From positions 1 to 64,000 of the forward strand of contig NZ_JABKDD010000007.1 in NCBI RefSeq assembly GCF_013623905.1: a stretch of 64,000 nt of DNA, written 5' to 3'. This DNA is from Brevibacterium sediminis. GTDB taxonomy: Bacteria > Actinomycetota > Actinomycetes > Actinomycetales > Brevibacteriaceae. The position numbers and the translations under genes were made by a program. Shown here piece after piece: positions 46,802 to 56,090 of this stretch (within the stretch, counting starts at the first letter, position 1; the number at the start of each line of letters is the position of its first letter). Below the pieces are notes generated by a model. That model saw nothing but the letters and a program-made list of their open reading frames with translations. It ran no database searches and was not told where the DNA came from.

Positions 46802-46820
46802 TTCAGTAAGGCTCACCTTA
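46802..46820 (-). promoter_or_regulatory. DtxR/IdeR-type iron box
   Basis: TTCAGTAAGGCTCACCTTA matches 14 of 19 positions of the actinobacterial iron box TTAGGTTAGGCTAACCTAA and keeps the TAAGG/CCTTA symmetry. It is located upstream of the siderophore-interacting protein gene. Confidence 0.7.
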
Positions 46821-46852
46821 TCAAATCTCTGTCGACCACCCACCGGCCCCCG

Positions 46853-48184
46853 TCAGTTGGAGCGGTCGGCCATCTCCCGACGACGATCGTCGCGGATGCG
46901 TTTGAGTCCTTTGACCGATTTGAGCGAATCGAGGATCTGCACACCTGGAAGGGCGGAGTTCGGTCCTTTGCACTGCATCATGTCGTCGGGGTCGAGCAGG
47001 ACCACGCGGATCCCATCGTCCTTCATTCGTGACAGCGCCTCGGTGAGCATGCTCCGGGCGACGGAGTTGATCTCGTTGACGCGGCGCAGGTCGAGGACGA
47101 AGGTGTTCGTGGTGGAACCGGGTTCGTCCATCGTGCGCAGGACGTTCTCCGAACCGCTCCACTGGATGAGTCCCTGCAGGCTGCAGATGCGGACCATTTT
47201 GCCCTCAGAGTCGACGAAGCGACGGTCGCGGCGGATGATCGAGCGGGCCGGTTCCGGAGCATCCATGATGTGCAGGCTCAGCCGATCTGAGAGGTCCTGG
47301 AAGATCTTCGCTCCGCGGACGCTCGTGCCGTGCCTGTCCAGCCGCGGAGAGAACGTGGCGATGCCGACCTGACCGGGCATGACACCGAAGACACCGCCGG
47401 AGACTCCGCTCTTGGCGGGGATCCCGATCTCTGTCATCCAGTCGCCGGCCGCGTCGTACATGCCGCAGGTCATCATGACTGCGAGCACCTGCCGATTGAC
47501 CCTGGGGGAGAGCACCTGTTCGCCGGTCAGCGGGTTGATGCCGCCGCCGGCCAGCGTCGAGGCCATGATGGCGAGGTCCTTGACGGTGACGGTGATCGCG
47601 CACTGTTCGATATAGCCGCGGACCACCTCGTCGGGGTCGTCATAGAAGATGTCGTAGGACCGGAGCATGTTCGCGATGGCGACATTGCGGTAGGCTTCCC
47701 GCCATTCGCCGTCGGCCACCGATTCGTCGATCGACAGCTCTCGGCCGGCGAAGCGAGAGAGTCCGGCGCGCACGATCTCCGTGCGTTCGGCCAAGCTTGC
47801 ACCCGGATCGCCGAGGATGGAGTGAATAGTCATGGCCCCGGCGTTGATCATCGGGTTGAGCGGCCGACCCGACTTCTTGTCCAGGGAGAGCTCGTTGAAC
47901 TTCTCACCGCTGGGTTCGACGCCGACCATCTCGAGGACCCCGGCCAGGCCCTCCTGCTCGAGGGCGAGGCCGTAGATGAAGGGCTTCGACATCGACTGGA
48001 TCGAGAACTCATAGTCGGCATCGCCGGAGGTGTACTCGACGCCGTCGAGGGTGGAGATGCAGATCGCGAGCTTCTCCGGATCCGCTGAGGCGAGGTCCGG
48101 GATATAGTCCGCATTCTCGCCGGACCGATCCGGTCGGAATCGGTCGAGCGTCTCATCGAGGAAATCCGGGATAGGCGATCGCAT
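46853..48184 (-). CDS. glsA: Glutaminase with C-terminal STAS domain
   Basis: Encodes 443 aa. It hydrolyses glutamine to glutamate and ammonia. The serine-dependent glutaminase domain (1-310) has the nucleophile pair Ser64 and Lys67 in SIQSMSKPF, RPLNPMINAGAM, and GIPAKSGVSGGVFGVMPG. A STAS-like domain (about 345-430: NTFVLDLRRVNEINSVARSM, RVVLLDPDD) follows, as in the longer actinobacterial and eukaryote-like forms. GGAGGTGCC precedes the ATG. Confidence 0.92.
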   Translation of the reverse strand: MRSPIPDFLDETLDRFRPDRSGENADYIPDLASADPEKLAICISTLDGVEYTSGDADYEFSIQSMSKPFIYGLALEQEGLAGVLEMVGVEPSGEKFNELSLDKKSGRPLNPMINAGAMTIHSILGDPGASLAERTEIVRAGLSRFAGRELSIDESVADGEWREAYRNVAIANMLRSYDIFYDDPDEVVRGYIEQCAITVTVKDLAIMASTLAGGGINPLTGEQVLSPRVNRQVLAVMMTCGMYDAAGDWMTEIGIPAKSGVSGGVFGVMPGQVGIATFSPRLDRHGTSVRGAKIFQDLSDRLSLHIMDAPEPARSIIRRDRRFVDSEGKMVRICSLQGLIQWSGSENVLRTMDEPGSTTNTFVLDLRRVNEINSVARSMLTEALSRMKDDGIRVVLLDPDDMMQCKGPNSALPGVQILDSLKSVKGLKRIRDDRRREMADRSN

Positions 48185-48420
48185 GGCACCTCCTGCTGCA
48201 GTCGTGGTCGGTTGGCACAGCGTAGCTTGACGCAGACTGCCATTCTCACACACTCCTCCGCCGGCTGCCGATCGTCGGCAGCAGAGCCACCGGTTCGGCC
48301 GAACGGGGCCGGTGCGGAGGTACTTCGATGACGCACTCAGCGGCACAGTCTCAGCGCCGCACCCAGCGATTGTTCCAGGTCTGGCACCGACTGTGCAGCT
48401 CCTGTGACGGGACCCGGCCA

Positions 48421-48426
48421 TAGTGT
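48421..48426 (+). promoter_or_regulatory. -10 box of a leaderless gene (TAGTGT)
   Basis: TAGTGT ends 6 nt before ATG 48433, with no ribosome site. Confidence 0.5.
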
Positions 48427-48432
48427 GAAGTC

Positions 48433-49302
48433 ATGACCCGCCCCAAGCTGCTCCTCCTCATCGGCATCGCGTTCACTGTCGCCGTCATCGGCGTGATCGT
48501 GACCGCGCTGGTGCTGCGGTACTCGGCTCCCCACCCTGAGACCAAAAGCCTGCCCGAACATGCGCTGTCCCCGCAGGAGACCATCACCGAGGTGGCCCCG
48601 CACAAGGACGGTACAGTGCAGATCCGCCAAAGGCTGATCTTCGAGAGCCCGCCTGAAGGCGGAAAACCGGTCGGTCTGTGGATCAGTGATGTCGGCGTGG
48701 GCAGTGATCCGCGGACCGGCAACAGGCTGGCGATGATGCCGAAGCCGTCGGCGCTGAGAGCAGTCGAGCTGAGCACAGCCGACGATTCGACCCAGGCATC
48801 GCCGAAGACAGTCGGAGAGCTGCACATCGACGTCGAAGAGACGAAGCAGGAGGGCTTCGACCAACCGCGGGTTCTCTTCGAGTTCACCCCGCAGGATTCC
48901 GACGGAAAGGCCGTGCCGTGGAGCGAAGGCCGTCATGTCGTCGAGCTCGAATACGTCCTTGACGATGTGTTCATCACCGTGGCCGGCGAGGAATTCTTCG
49001 CCGTGCCCGTCCCCGTGATCGGGAATGGTCAGCGCACACCGACGACGCACACTTTGGACATCGACACCGACGGGCCGGTGTACTGTCCGGCCGACAACGT
49101 CGACTTCGATCTTGGTGACGGGTGTGACGCTGAGGCATTCTCGCGAGTCGATGACAGCGATGCGATCAACAGCGGCGACGCGGCCGAAGACGGAACCCAT
49201 ATGGTCTGGCGGGAGTCCCTGACGGACAGTCATGAAATCATCGCCTTCACTCCTCCCACGGGAATGACAGTATCCCCGATCCCTGCAGAGGAGAGGCAGT
49301 GA
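48433..49302 (+). CDS. Exported membrane-anchored protein, unknown (DUF2207-like start)
   Basis: Encodes 289 aa. One N-terminal helix (residues 5-28) anchors an outer domain. TEVAPHKDGTVQIRQRLIFE resembles the N-terminal beta domain of DUF2207 proteins, but the usual later membrane helices are lacking. Two Cys lie near the end (VYCPAD, DGCDAE). The stop overlaps the start of the next gene, a shorter protein of the same general plan, so the pair probably acts together on the cell surface. Confidence 0.65.
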   Translation: MTRPKLLLLIGIAFTVAVIGVIVTALVLRYSAPHPETKSLPEHALSPQETITEVAPHKDGTVQIRQRLIFESPPEGGKPVGLWISDVGVGSDPRTGNRLAMMPKPSALRAVELSTADDSTQASPKTVGELHIDVEETKQEGFDQPRVLFEFTPQDSDGKAVPWSEGRHVVELEYVLDDVFITVAGEEFFAVPVPVIGNGQRTPTTHTLDIDTDGPVYCPADNVDFDLGDGCDAEAFSRVDDSDAINSGDAAEDGTHMVWRESLTDSHEIIAFTPPTGMTVSPIPAEERQ

Positions 49303-50036
49303 TGAGCGAGACGAAGAGAGGATTCGGAACCCGGGGAGCGTTCTCCATTATGGCGGCGCTCGCCGTGACTGCGGTGATCACGACTGTGATCGTAGCGCCC
49401 GGCGGAGTGGATGCAGCGCCGAACCCGCTGCGAGACAAGACTGCTGAGCACACGGTCAGCATCGCCGTCGATGGCAGCTACTCGGTGCGGATGGATACGA
49501 AACTCGAGCTGGCGCTGGAGACAGCATGGGGATTCGGTGGTGACATCCATGACGGATTCCGCCTGCCCGACTCCAAGTCTCTGCTGCCGCCGTACCTGCG
49601 TGCGCGCTATTCGAATCCGCAGGGAACCATCGATTCGGCTCCCGCCGAGGCGACTATCGAGGAAGAGCTGCATTCCGTCGATATCGGATTCTCCACAGAC
49701 AGGCTCACTGCAGGAGCTCATCGAGGGGTCCTCAACTACGAGGTGGCGGGGGCAGCGGTGCCTGCAGCAGACATGAACGGCGATCAGGACAATGGCGTCG
49801 TCGTGTATGTCCGTCCCTTGGACCGAGGAGACCTCGTCATCGAGTCCGCGGCACCGATCTCTGCCGTCGACTGTGAGGTCTTCTCTCCCCGTGGCGAGTC
49901 ATGCGGAGAGAAGACGGGGGACTCGTGGACTGTGCCGGCCGAGGATCTCCTGCACGATCGTGCTGTCATCGACGCAGTGCGGATCACGATCGACGCCGAT
50001 CCGAAGGGTGTGCCGGCCCCGGACATCGATTCCTGA
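49302..50036 (+). CDS. Exported membrane-anchored protein, unknown (partner of 48433)
   Basis: Encodes 244 aa. A hydrophobic signal or anchor (about 14-35) is followed by an outer domain beginning HTVSIAVDGSYSVRMDTKLEL, again like the DUF2207 N-terminal pattern. Two Cys (VDCEVF, ESCGEK) could form a disulfide. ATG 49302 is chosen because AGGAGAGG lies 5 nt upstream; it overlaps the preceding stop (TGATG). Confidence 0.65.
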   Translation: MSETKRGFGTRGAFSIMAALAVTAVITTVIVAPGGVDAAPNPLRDKTAEHTVSIAVDGSYSVRMDTKLELALETAWGFGGDIHDGFRLPDSKSLLPPYLRARYSNPQGTIDSAPAEATIEEELHSVDIGFSTDRLTAGAHRGVLNYEVAGAAVPAADMNGDQDNGVVVYVRPLDRGDLVIESAAPISAVDCEVFSPRGESCGEKTGDSWTVPAEDLLHDRAVIDAVRITIDADPKGVPAPDIDS

Positions 50037-50125
50037 GCCAGGATTGTCTGCACAGTCGCATATCTGACCCTGCTGGCCGCACCGTCAGCCGCACCGCTGC
50101 GTCCGCTTAAGACCGCCGAACAGAG

Positions 50126-50161
50126 ATCGAGCCCCTGCCGCAGTCGGCAGGGGCTCGATCA
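50126..50161. terminator. Bidirectional terminator
   Basis: Two perfect 16-nt arms (GATCGAGCCCCTGCCG and its complement) with loop CAGT lie between the convergent genes ending at 50036 and 50176. Confidence 0.88.
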
Positions 50162-50175
50162 GGTGACGCAGATGA

Positions 50176-50559
50176 TCAGCGGTTTCCGGCAGGTCCGTTG
50201 CCGCCGTCGAGACCGTTGTCGCCACGATCATCTCCGCGGACATCGTTCCCACGAACGTCGTCGCCGCGGTTCGCACCGCCGGGCTGATCGTCGCCGCGGT
50301 TCGCACCGCCGGGCTGATCGTCGCTGCGATTCGCTCCACCGGTCTGATCACGGTCATTGCCGATGGCATTGTCGGCGGCGTCCCGGGCCTTCTTGATCTT
50401 GTCCGAGTGCTTGCCTCCGGTCAGGGAGTCAGCGACACCGGCGGCCTTGTCGAGGACGGAGTCGGTGACCTTCTCAGCTTTGTCAGAATTGAGCTTGTCC
50501 TTGACCTTGGGATCATTGGCGAGGTTCTTGGCCTTGTCGAGGAATTTGTCGAATGCCAT
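50176..50559 (-). CDS. Rv0909/MT0933-type antitoxin-like protein
   Basis: Encodes 127 aa. Residues 1-70 (FLDKAKNLANDPKVKDKLNS, LTGGKHSDKIKKARDAADNAI) match the short helical, Lys/Asp-rich MT0933-like antitoxin family. The remaining 55 residues are a Gly/Asn/Asp/Arg repeat tail built from a 10-residue unit (DDQPGGANRG). No toxin gene is adjacent: neighbours are exported proteins and nhaA. A stress or structural role is equally possible. Confidence 0.7.
   Translation of the reverse strand: MAFDKFLDKAKNLANDPKVKDKLNSDKAEKVTDSVLDKAAGVADSLTGGKHSDKIKKARDAADNAIGNDRDQTGGANRSDDQPGGANRGDDQPGGANRGDDVRGNDVRGDDRGDNGLDGGNGPAGNR
50261..50350 (-). repeat. 30-bp tandem repeat, three units
   Basis: The 30-bp unit starting TCGCCGCGGTTCGCACCGCC occurs at 50261-50290 and 50291-50320 unchanged, and at 50321-50350 with several changes. 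It encodes the repeat tail of the antitoxin-like protein in frame. Confidence 0.88.
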
Positions 50560-50719
50560 GGCACGGTCCTTCTCAGTTGGTCGGATGCACTGTCGATGCT
50601 GATCGTGGGGATGAACACGGACGTTTCGAAGCCTAGTGCGGCTGTCTGTGACGGAACTGGCAATCGGCTGCTTCGGTTTCGCCGGTCACCGACGGACCAC
50701 ATGCCCGTGACCGTCTTCC

Positions 50720-52063
50720 TTATACGCCTGAGGCGGACTGCTTTCGTGCCTGAAGCAGTCGACGATAGTGGGCATTCCTCACAGCGAGGATGAGCGCGGC
50801 GGATACGGCCGAAAACAGGGAGGCGCTGAGGACGGCGACCTTCGCCACATCGTGTTCGACCGAACCGGCGGTGAAGCTGAGCTCGGCGACGAGGAGCGAG
50901 ACGGTGAAGCCGATGCCGGCAAGCAGCCCGATGCCGGTGAGGTCGGCCCAACGCAGACCAGGATTCAACCCACCGGTGAACCGGGTGACCAACCAGGTGG
51001 AGACGAGGATGCCGACAGGCTTGCCCACGATCAGTGCCGTCACGATCCCGTAGGTCAACGGGTGGGAGAACGCCGAGGCCAGACCGTGGGTTCCGCCGAT
51101 ATCGACGCCGGCGGCGAAGAATGCGAAGACCGGGACGGCGAAACCGGCCGACAGCGGTCGAAGGCGGTGTTCGAGCGCCTCGGCGAGGTCGATTCCGGAC
51201 CTACTGTCGGCATCCGGATGGAGGTCGCTGGAAGCACCGTGGTCGGTGCCGATCGCGCGGTTCGAACCACGACCGACGACGGCGGGGATCGTGAAGCCCA
51301 GCAGCACTCCGGCGATGGTCGCGTGGACGCCGGAGGCGTGCATGAACGCCCAGGCGGTGAGTCCGAGGGGCAGGAGGATGACCCACGAGGCCCAGGTACG
51401 GTCGACGAAGAAGCGACGGAAACGGCTCGCGATGAGCCCGTAGACGATGACGATTCCGAGCGCCGCGACAAGGGGGAGAACCGCGATGGACTCGGTATAG
51501 AAGATCGCGATGATCGCGATCGCCAGCAGATCGTCGACTGCGGCCAGGGTCAGCAGGAAGAGGCGCAGCGCTTTCGGCAGGTGGGAGCCGACGATCGCAA
51601 GGACGGCGACGGCGAAGGCGATGTCTGTCGCGGTGGGGATCGCCCAGCCGCGCAGGAGCTCCGGGCGGGTGAGCAGAAACGCCGCACAGATGAGGGCGGG
51701 GACGAGGACGCCGCCGGCCGCCGCAGTGATCGGGACGACGGCGGTGCGGAGCCGACGCAGGTCACCGCGGGTGAATTCCGCCTTGAGCTCGATGCCGACG
51801 AGGAAGAAGAAGATTGCGAGCAGTCCGTCGGCGGCCCATTGCCCGATGCTCAGCCGCAGATGCCACGGTTCGTAACCGAACTCGATATCGCGGAGTGCGA
51901 AGTATCCGGCCGACGCCGGTGAGTTCGCCCAGATCAGAGCGGCAGCTGCGGCGACGAGGAGAAGGGCGCCGCCGACGGTGTCGCTGCGGAGCGCCTGGAA
52001 CAAGCGCTGTCCCAGAGGGGTCGGTGAGGCGAGTGGTGAAGCGGTTGCAGAAGTGGTGGTCAC
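50720..52063 (-). CDS. nhaA: Na+/H+ antiporter NhaA
   Basis: Encodes 447 aa with about 12 helices. [20 protein letters not shown] and [18 protein letters not shown] carry the paired Asp residues that bind Na+, and [26 protein letters not shown] and [19 protein letters not shown] are family blocks. It exports Na+ for protons at alkaline pH or high salt. An insert of about 30 residues ([16 protein letters not shown]) lies in a loop. GTG 52063 starts just before the first family residues. The frame upstream to 52339 is open but not protein-like. Confidence 0.93.
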   Translation of the reverse strand: MTTTSATASPLASPTPLGQRLFQALRSDTVGGALLLVAAAAALIWANSPASAGYFALRDIEFGYEPWHLRLSIGQWAADGLLAIFFFLVGIELKAEFTRGDLRRLRTAVVPITAAAGGVLVPALICAAFLLTRPELLRGWAIPTATDIAFAVAVLAIVGSHLPKALRLFLLTLAAVDDLLAIAIIAIFYTESIAVLPLVAALGIVIVYGLIASRFRRFFVDRTWASWVILLPLGLTAWAFMHASGVHATIAGVLLGFTIPAVVGRGSNRAIGTDHGASSDLHPDADSRSGIDLAEALEHRLRPLSAGFAVPVFAFFAAGVDIGGTHGLASAFSHPLTYGIVTALIVGKPVGILVSTWLVTRFTGGLNPGLRWADLTGIGLLAGIGFTVSLLVAELSFTAGSVEHDVAKVAVLSASLFSAVSAALILAVRNAHYRRLLQARKQSASGV

Positions 52064-52389
52064 AGTGATCCCGTTCGTGGTCGGCAGAGAAAAGGGTTCG
52101 ACCCGAAGAGTGGATGTGCAGACTGTGCTCAGTTCGTCGACGCTGAGCGTACGTACGTGAATCGAGCGGACGTCGTCGGCTCGGACGATGAACTCTGTCG
52201 GAAGATCACACCAGGGGTCGGGGCGGACGATCTCCGCGTCCGAACGGCTGTGTGCCCGACTGCATTTCGCCCCACGAAGTGATGTAGCCGTTGGTGCCCG
52301 AGTGCGGAAGAACCCACACTTTCGGGCGGAAAGCGGCATCCGGGGCTGACTGTGACATTGCGGACAGTCTACCTCAGCGGATCGCGCGC
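52064..52389. other. Intergenic region upstream of nhaA without a recognised gene
   Basis: About 325 bp between the SulP gene and nhaA, both on the minus strand. I see no conserved reading frame. It has GTACGTACGT (52149-52158) as a short palindrome and no clear riboswitch fold. The nhaA promoter must be here or upstream. Confidence 0.4.
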
Positions 52390-52410
52390 CTGCCCGACTT
52401 CACCGGGCAG
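52390..52410 (-). terminator. Short hairpin after the SulP gene
   Basis: CTGCCCG-ACTTCAC-CGGGCAG lies directly after the stop codon of the SulP gene on the minus strand. Confidence 0.5.
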
Positions 52411-53919
52411 TTATCCCAGCCCGCCGGAGAGTCGCGTATGCAGAGTCTCGGTATACGCATTCATTCCGGTGATCTCCACGTTCGTGCCCAGCGCCTCGTA
52501 CTTCGTCACGATCGCATCGAGGGCGGCCACTGTCGATGCATCCCAGACATGCGATTCCGTCATATCGATGACGACCTGATCGGGATCATGTGTGTATCGG
52601 AACTGAGTGGTCAGGTCATTCGAGGAGGCGAAGAAGAGCTCGCCGCGGACCACATACCGGGCGACCGCCTCGGTGACCGTGCGCTCGACGGTGACGAAGT
52701 GGGCGACCCTCCGAACGAAGAGCACACTGGCCACGAACACTCCGACAACAACGCCGATGGCGAGGTTGCCGGTGGCGACGACGACGGCGACGGTGGCGAT
52801 CATGACGAAAGTCTCGGACTTCGGCAGCATCTTAAGCGTCGAGGGACGGATGGAATGCCAGTCGAAGGTGTCGACGCAGACCATCATCATGATGGCAGCG
52901 AGTGCGACCATCGGGATCATGCCGACGATGTCGCCGAGCACGACGACGAAGATGAGCAGGAACGCTCCGGCCATGAACGTCGAGATCCGAGTCCTCGCCC
53001 CCGAAGCGCGGACATTGATCATCGTCTGCCCGATCATCGCGCAGCCGCCCATCCCGCCGAAGAGGCCGGAGATCATGTTCGCGGCTCCCTGACCCCAGGA
53101 CTCACGGGTCTTGTTCGAGTGCGTGTCGGTGATCTCGTCGACGAGCTTGGCCGTCATGAGCGACTCCATCAGCCCGACCAGTGCCATGGCCAGCGAGTAA
53201 GGGGCGATCGTCGTGAAGGTCTGCCAGGTCAGCGGCACATGCGGGATGAAGAGTTCGGGCAGGCTGCGCGGCAGCTCGCCCTGGTCGCTGACAGTAGGGA
53301 CATCGATGGCGAACACGACGACGATGCCGGTGATGATCACGATCGTGATCAGCGGTGCCGGTACGATCTTCGTCAGCTTCGGCATGAACACGAGCACGAC
53401 GATGGCGATGGCCAGCAGCGGGTAGACCATCCACGGCACTCCGATGACGTGGGGGACCTGTGCTGCGAAGACGAGGATCGACAGGGCGTTGACGAACCCG
53501 ACCATCACGCTGCGGGGGATGAACCGGATGAGCTTCGCGACTCCGGCCACGGCCAGCAGGATCTGGAACACACCGGCGAGCATGACGGTGGCGATGAACA
53601 TGTCCATCCCGTGCTCGCGGGCGACGGGGGCGATGACGAGCGCGACGGCTCCCGTCGCCGCGGAGATCATGGCCGGGCGCCCGCCGAGGAACGCGATCGA
53701 GGTGGCCATGATGAATGCGGAGAACAGCCCGACCTTCGGATCGACTCCGGCGATGATCGAGAACGCGATCGCCTCGGGGATGAGGGCGAGCCCCACGACG
53801 AGTCCGGCCAGGACCTCACGGGTGAGCAGCCTCGGTGAGGTCAGTGCGGTGAGGACGGTCGGATCGGGGCGGTAGCGGCGGGCATCGTCGGCGGTTTCGG
53901 CGGGAATGGGAGTCGTCAC
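52411..53919 (-). CDS. SulP-family anion transporter with STAS domain
   Basis: Encodes 502 aa. It is a 12-14 helix SLC26/SulP transporter with a cytoplasmic STAS domain at the end (about 405-495: [39 protein letters not shown]). [23 protein letters not shown] and [33 protein letters not shown] are conserved. Substrates in the family are sulfate, bicarbonate or dicarboxylates. GTG 53919 lies 7 nt after a TAATGT -10 box, so it may be leaderless. It is distinct from the second SulP at 60565. Confidence 0.9.
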   Translation of the reverse strand: MTTPIPAETADDARRYRPDPTVLTALTSPRLLTREVLAGLVVGLALIPEAIAFSIIAGVDPKVGLFSAFIMATSIAFLGGRPAMISAATGAVALVIAPVAREHGMDMFIATVMLAGVFQILLAVAGVAKLIRFIPRSVMVGFVNALSILVFAAQVPHVIGVPWMVYPLLAIAIVVLVFMPKLTKIVPAPLITIVIITGIVVVFAIDVPTVSDQGELPRSLPELFIPHVPLTWQTFTTIAPYSLAMALVGLMESLMTAKLVDEITDTHSNKTRESWGQGAANMISGLFGGMGGCAMIGQTMINVRASGARTRISTFMAGAFLLIFVVVLGDIVGMIPMVALAAIMMMVCVDTFDWHSIRPSTLKMLPKSETFVMIATVAVVVATGNLAIGVVVGVFVASVLFVRRVAHFVTVERTVTEAVARYVVRGELFFASSNDLTTQFRYTHDPDQVVIDMTESHVWDASTVAALDAIVTKYEALGTNVEITGMNAYTETLHTRLSGGLG

Positions 53920-53945
53920 GACCGGAACATTACCCGCCCCCGCGG

Positions 53946-55193
53946 TCAGCCGCGACTGCGGCGGTCGATGCGCAGAATGGTTTCGAGAAGGACAGAGATG
54001 CCGGGCATGATGTCGGCAAAGTCGGTGAACTCTTCGGGACAATGGCTGCGGCCGTCGACAGACGGAACGAAGATCATTCCCACCTGGGTCTTTGCAGCGA
54101 TGATTCCAGCATCATGACCGGCACCCGAGAACATGGTTGCGCGCGTGAGACCGAAATCGTCGGCCACTTCAGTGATTGTGGAAGTGATCGGCTCATGCAG
54201 GGGGACCGGCGCATCATCGGTGGTCCATTCGATTTCGACCTCGACTCCGCGCTTCTCGGCCTCGTTCCCCGCCGCCGCAGTGAGGCGGCGCTGAGCTTCG
54301 TTGAGCCAGGAGCCTTCGGGGCCTCGGAACTCTCCTTCGAAGCTTGCGATCTGCGAAACGACGTTGACTGCCTCGGGAGTGAAGCTGATCTGTCCGCTGG
54401 TGCCTCGAGTATTCAATCCGGACTCGGCGATCGATTCTACGGCGAGCACCGTTCCAGCCGCCGCGCAGCCGGCATCGGCCCGTACGTCCATCGGAGTCGT
54501 ACCCGCATGGTCCTGGCGGCCGGTGAAGAGGGCCCGGAAGTGGTTGATACCAGTGATTGTCTCGACGACGCCGATCTGTCGCCCCGCCCGTTCGAGCTCT
54601 GGGCCCTGTTCGATGTGGAGTTCGAGGAAGGCCGTGACCGGATTGAAATCGTAGGCGGCGGAGAGGAAGTCGTCGGGGTCGATACGGGAATCAGGCAGTG
54701 CGTCTGCCAGAGAACGTCCGGTGGGATCCGTCATGGCTAGGGTCTGACGGTCGACCTGACCGGTCATCGCGCGGGAGCCGACGCAGAAGAGGCCGAAGTC
54801 ATTGGGCTCCTCGTTGAAGAACACCACGACCACAAGATCGTGATCGACGCGGATGTCGTGCTCCCGGATGAGCCGCACTACCTCGATTGCGCCGAGCACT
54901 CCGATGATCCCATCGAAACGTCCGCCTCCGTCGACGGTGTCGGTATGCGATCCGAGCATGATCTGACGACCACCGAGGCGGCCGGGCAGCACTCCGATGA
55001 CATTGCCGGCGCCGTCGATGCGGGTGTCCATCCCGGACTGTCGCATGAGTCTGCGGGCGAATTCTCGACCCGAAACGTCGAATTCGCTCAGGGCGCGCCT
55101 CGTCCAACCGGGACGATCGGAGTCAGTCAATGTCGACAGCTCGGTGAGTTCGGAGGCGACGCGTTCGCGTGCGGGAGTGATCATGCTCATCAT
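53946..55193 (-). CDS. M20-family Zn-dependent amidohydrolase (hydantoinase/carbamoylase type)
   Basis: Encodes 415 aa. Metal ligands lie in LGSHTDTVDGGGRFDG (His, Asp), VVFFNEEPNDFG (Glu pair), ELHIEQGPELE (His) and RSHCPEEFTD (His). FRALFTGRQDHAGTTPMDVRADA belongs to the dimerisation domain. The family includes N-carbamoyl-L-amino acid hydrolase, allantoate amidohydrolase and ureidoglycolate hydrolase; which one is not clear. Two near ATGs (55193, 55190) follow GAGGA. Confidence 0.9.
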   Translation of the reverse strand: MMSMITPARERVASELTELSTLTDSDRPGWTRRALSEFDVSGREFARRLMRQSGMDTRIDGAGNVIGVLPGRLGGRQIMLGSHTDTVDGGGRFDGIIGVLGAIEVVRLIREHDIRVDHDLVVVVFFNEEPNDFGLFCVGSRAMTGQVDRQTLAMTDPTGRSLADALPDSRIDPDDFLSAAYDFNPVTAFLELHIEQGPELERAGRQIGVVETITGINHFRALFTGRQDHAGTTPMDVRADAGCAAAGTVLAVESIAESGLNTRGTSGQISFTPEAVNVVSQIASFEGEFRGPEGSWLNEAQRRLTAAAGNEAEKRGVEVEIEWTTDDAPVPLHEPITSTITEVADDFGLTRATMFSGAGHDAGIIAAKTQVGMIFVPSVDGRSHCPEEFTDFADIMPGISVLLETILRIDRRSRG

Positions 55194-55264
55194 TGAGTCC
55201 TCTCATCAGTCAGTGCCGGAGCTTCCGCGACCCCGAATCTTCACGCAGGTTCTGTTGGGTTCGT

Positions 55265-55999
55265 CTACTGCAGGCTGACGCCGGATCCGTGGAGGCGGAC
55301 TTGCAGTCCCGAGTCGGTGGCGGTGATGTCGGTGAGCTCGAGTCCGGCGGGCAGGAAGTCGAGATCGATGACGATATCGGAGATCTCAGAGGTGAGGAAG
55401 CCAGGCAGGCGATCAAGGGAGAACTCCGCCGAACCCAGCTTGATCGTCGTCGCGTCGACGACGGCCCGCCTGCCGTCGGCCTTCGGGTCGATGCCCACAA
55501 GCAGATCCTGACCGAGCATCGACCCTTTGAGGAAGAGTTCGCCGTCGACGGTCGTGAACGACATCCCCTCGGGCAGGTTCGCATGTTCGGCGGCGAGCTC
55601 GTCGAGGGTCGAGTGGGGGAGCACCGCAGTGCCGTCGACGGTGCCGATCGGCTTCGACCCGCCGGTGGGAACGTCATAGAGCTTCGCATCGACATCGGTG
55701 AAGTCGACACCCTCATAGGTGGCCTCATCGGCGGTGACATGCACCGAGTTCAGTTCTCTGGAAGCCAGCTGCGTGAGGATGGGGAAGCCTTCGACGGAGA
55801 CCTCGGCTTCACCGTAGTCGGCAAGTCCGTCGGCGATGCGCTGCTCCGTGGTGTAGTCGACGATGCGGTCGGCCGCGACACTGCCGATGATGAGGGTTAG
55901 GACGATGACGACCGCGGAGACGATGAACGTCGTCCGCCGACTGCGACGTCGAGGCCGGTCATCCGGCCGCGGGTACTGAAGGGTCTGCGCCGTGGTCAT
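55265..55999 (-). CDS. LmeA-like (DUF2993) phospholipid-binding protein
   Basis: Encodes 244 aa. A short basic N-terminus (RPRRRSRR), one helix (about 25-45) and an outer domain with VEGFPILTQLASRELNSVHVTADEATYEGVDFTDVDAKLYDV match DUF2993/LmeA, which binds phospholipid and supports lipoglycan synthesis in mycobacteria. ATG 55999 has GGAG 3 nt upstream; ATG 56008 is the alternative. Confidence 0.85.
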   Translation of the reverse strand: MTTAQTLQYPRPDDRPRRRSRRTTFIVSAVVIVLTLIIGSVAADRIVDYTTEQRIADGLADYGEAEVSVEGFPILTQLASRELNSVHVTADEATYEGVDFTDVDAKLYDVPTGGSKPIGTVDGTAVLPHSTLDELAAEHANLPEGMSFTTVDGELFLKGSMLGQDLLVGIDPKADGRRAVVDATTIKLGSAEFSLDRLPGFLTSEISDIVIDLDFLPAGLELTDITATDSGLQVRLHGSGVSLQ

Positions 56000-56090
56000 G
56001 AGCTCCATTGTTCCGCACTCGCCGGTCCGTTCGCATTCGCCGGTCCGAGTGCGCTCGCCGGCTCGGCCGAGTCGAAGGTCCTCGCTGCGC

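Noticed and set aside
50261..50350. 30-bp repeats that might be a CRISPR array
   Set aside because: The units are directly adjacent without unique spacers and are in frame within a gene; no cas gene is near. No CRISPR array was found elsewhere in the window.
52064..52389. Possible Na+ or pH riboswitch before nhaA
   Set aside because: I could not fold a conserved structure from sequence alone; a covariance search of this gap would decide.
52291..53838. 515-codon plus-strand frame antisense to the SulP gene
   Set aside because: It has the same His/Asp/Gly-rich shadow composition, while the opposite strand encodes a full transporter with a STAS domain.
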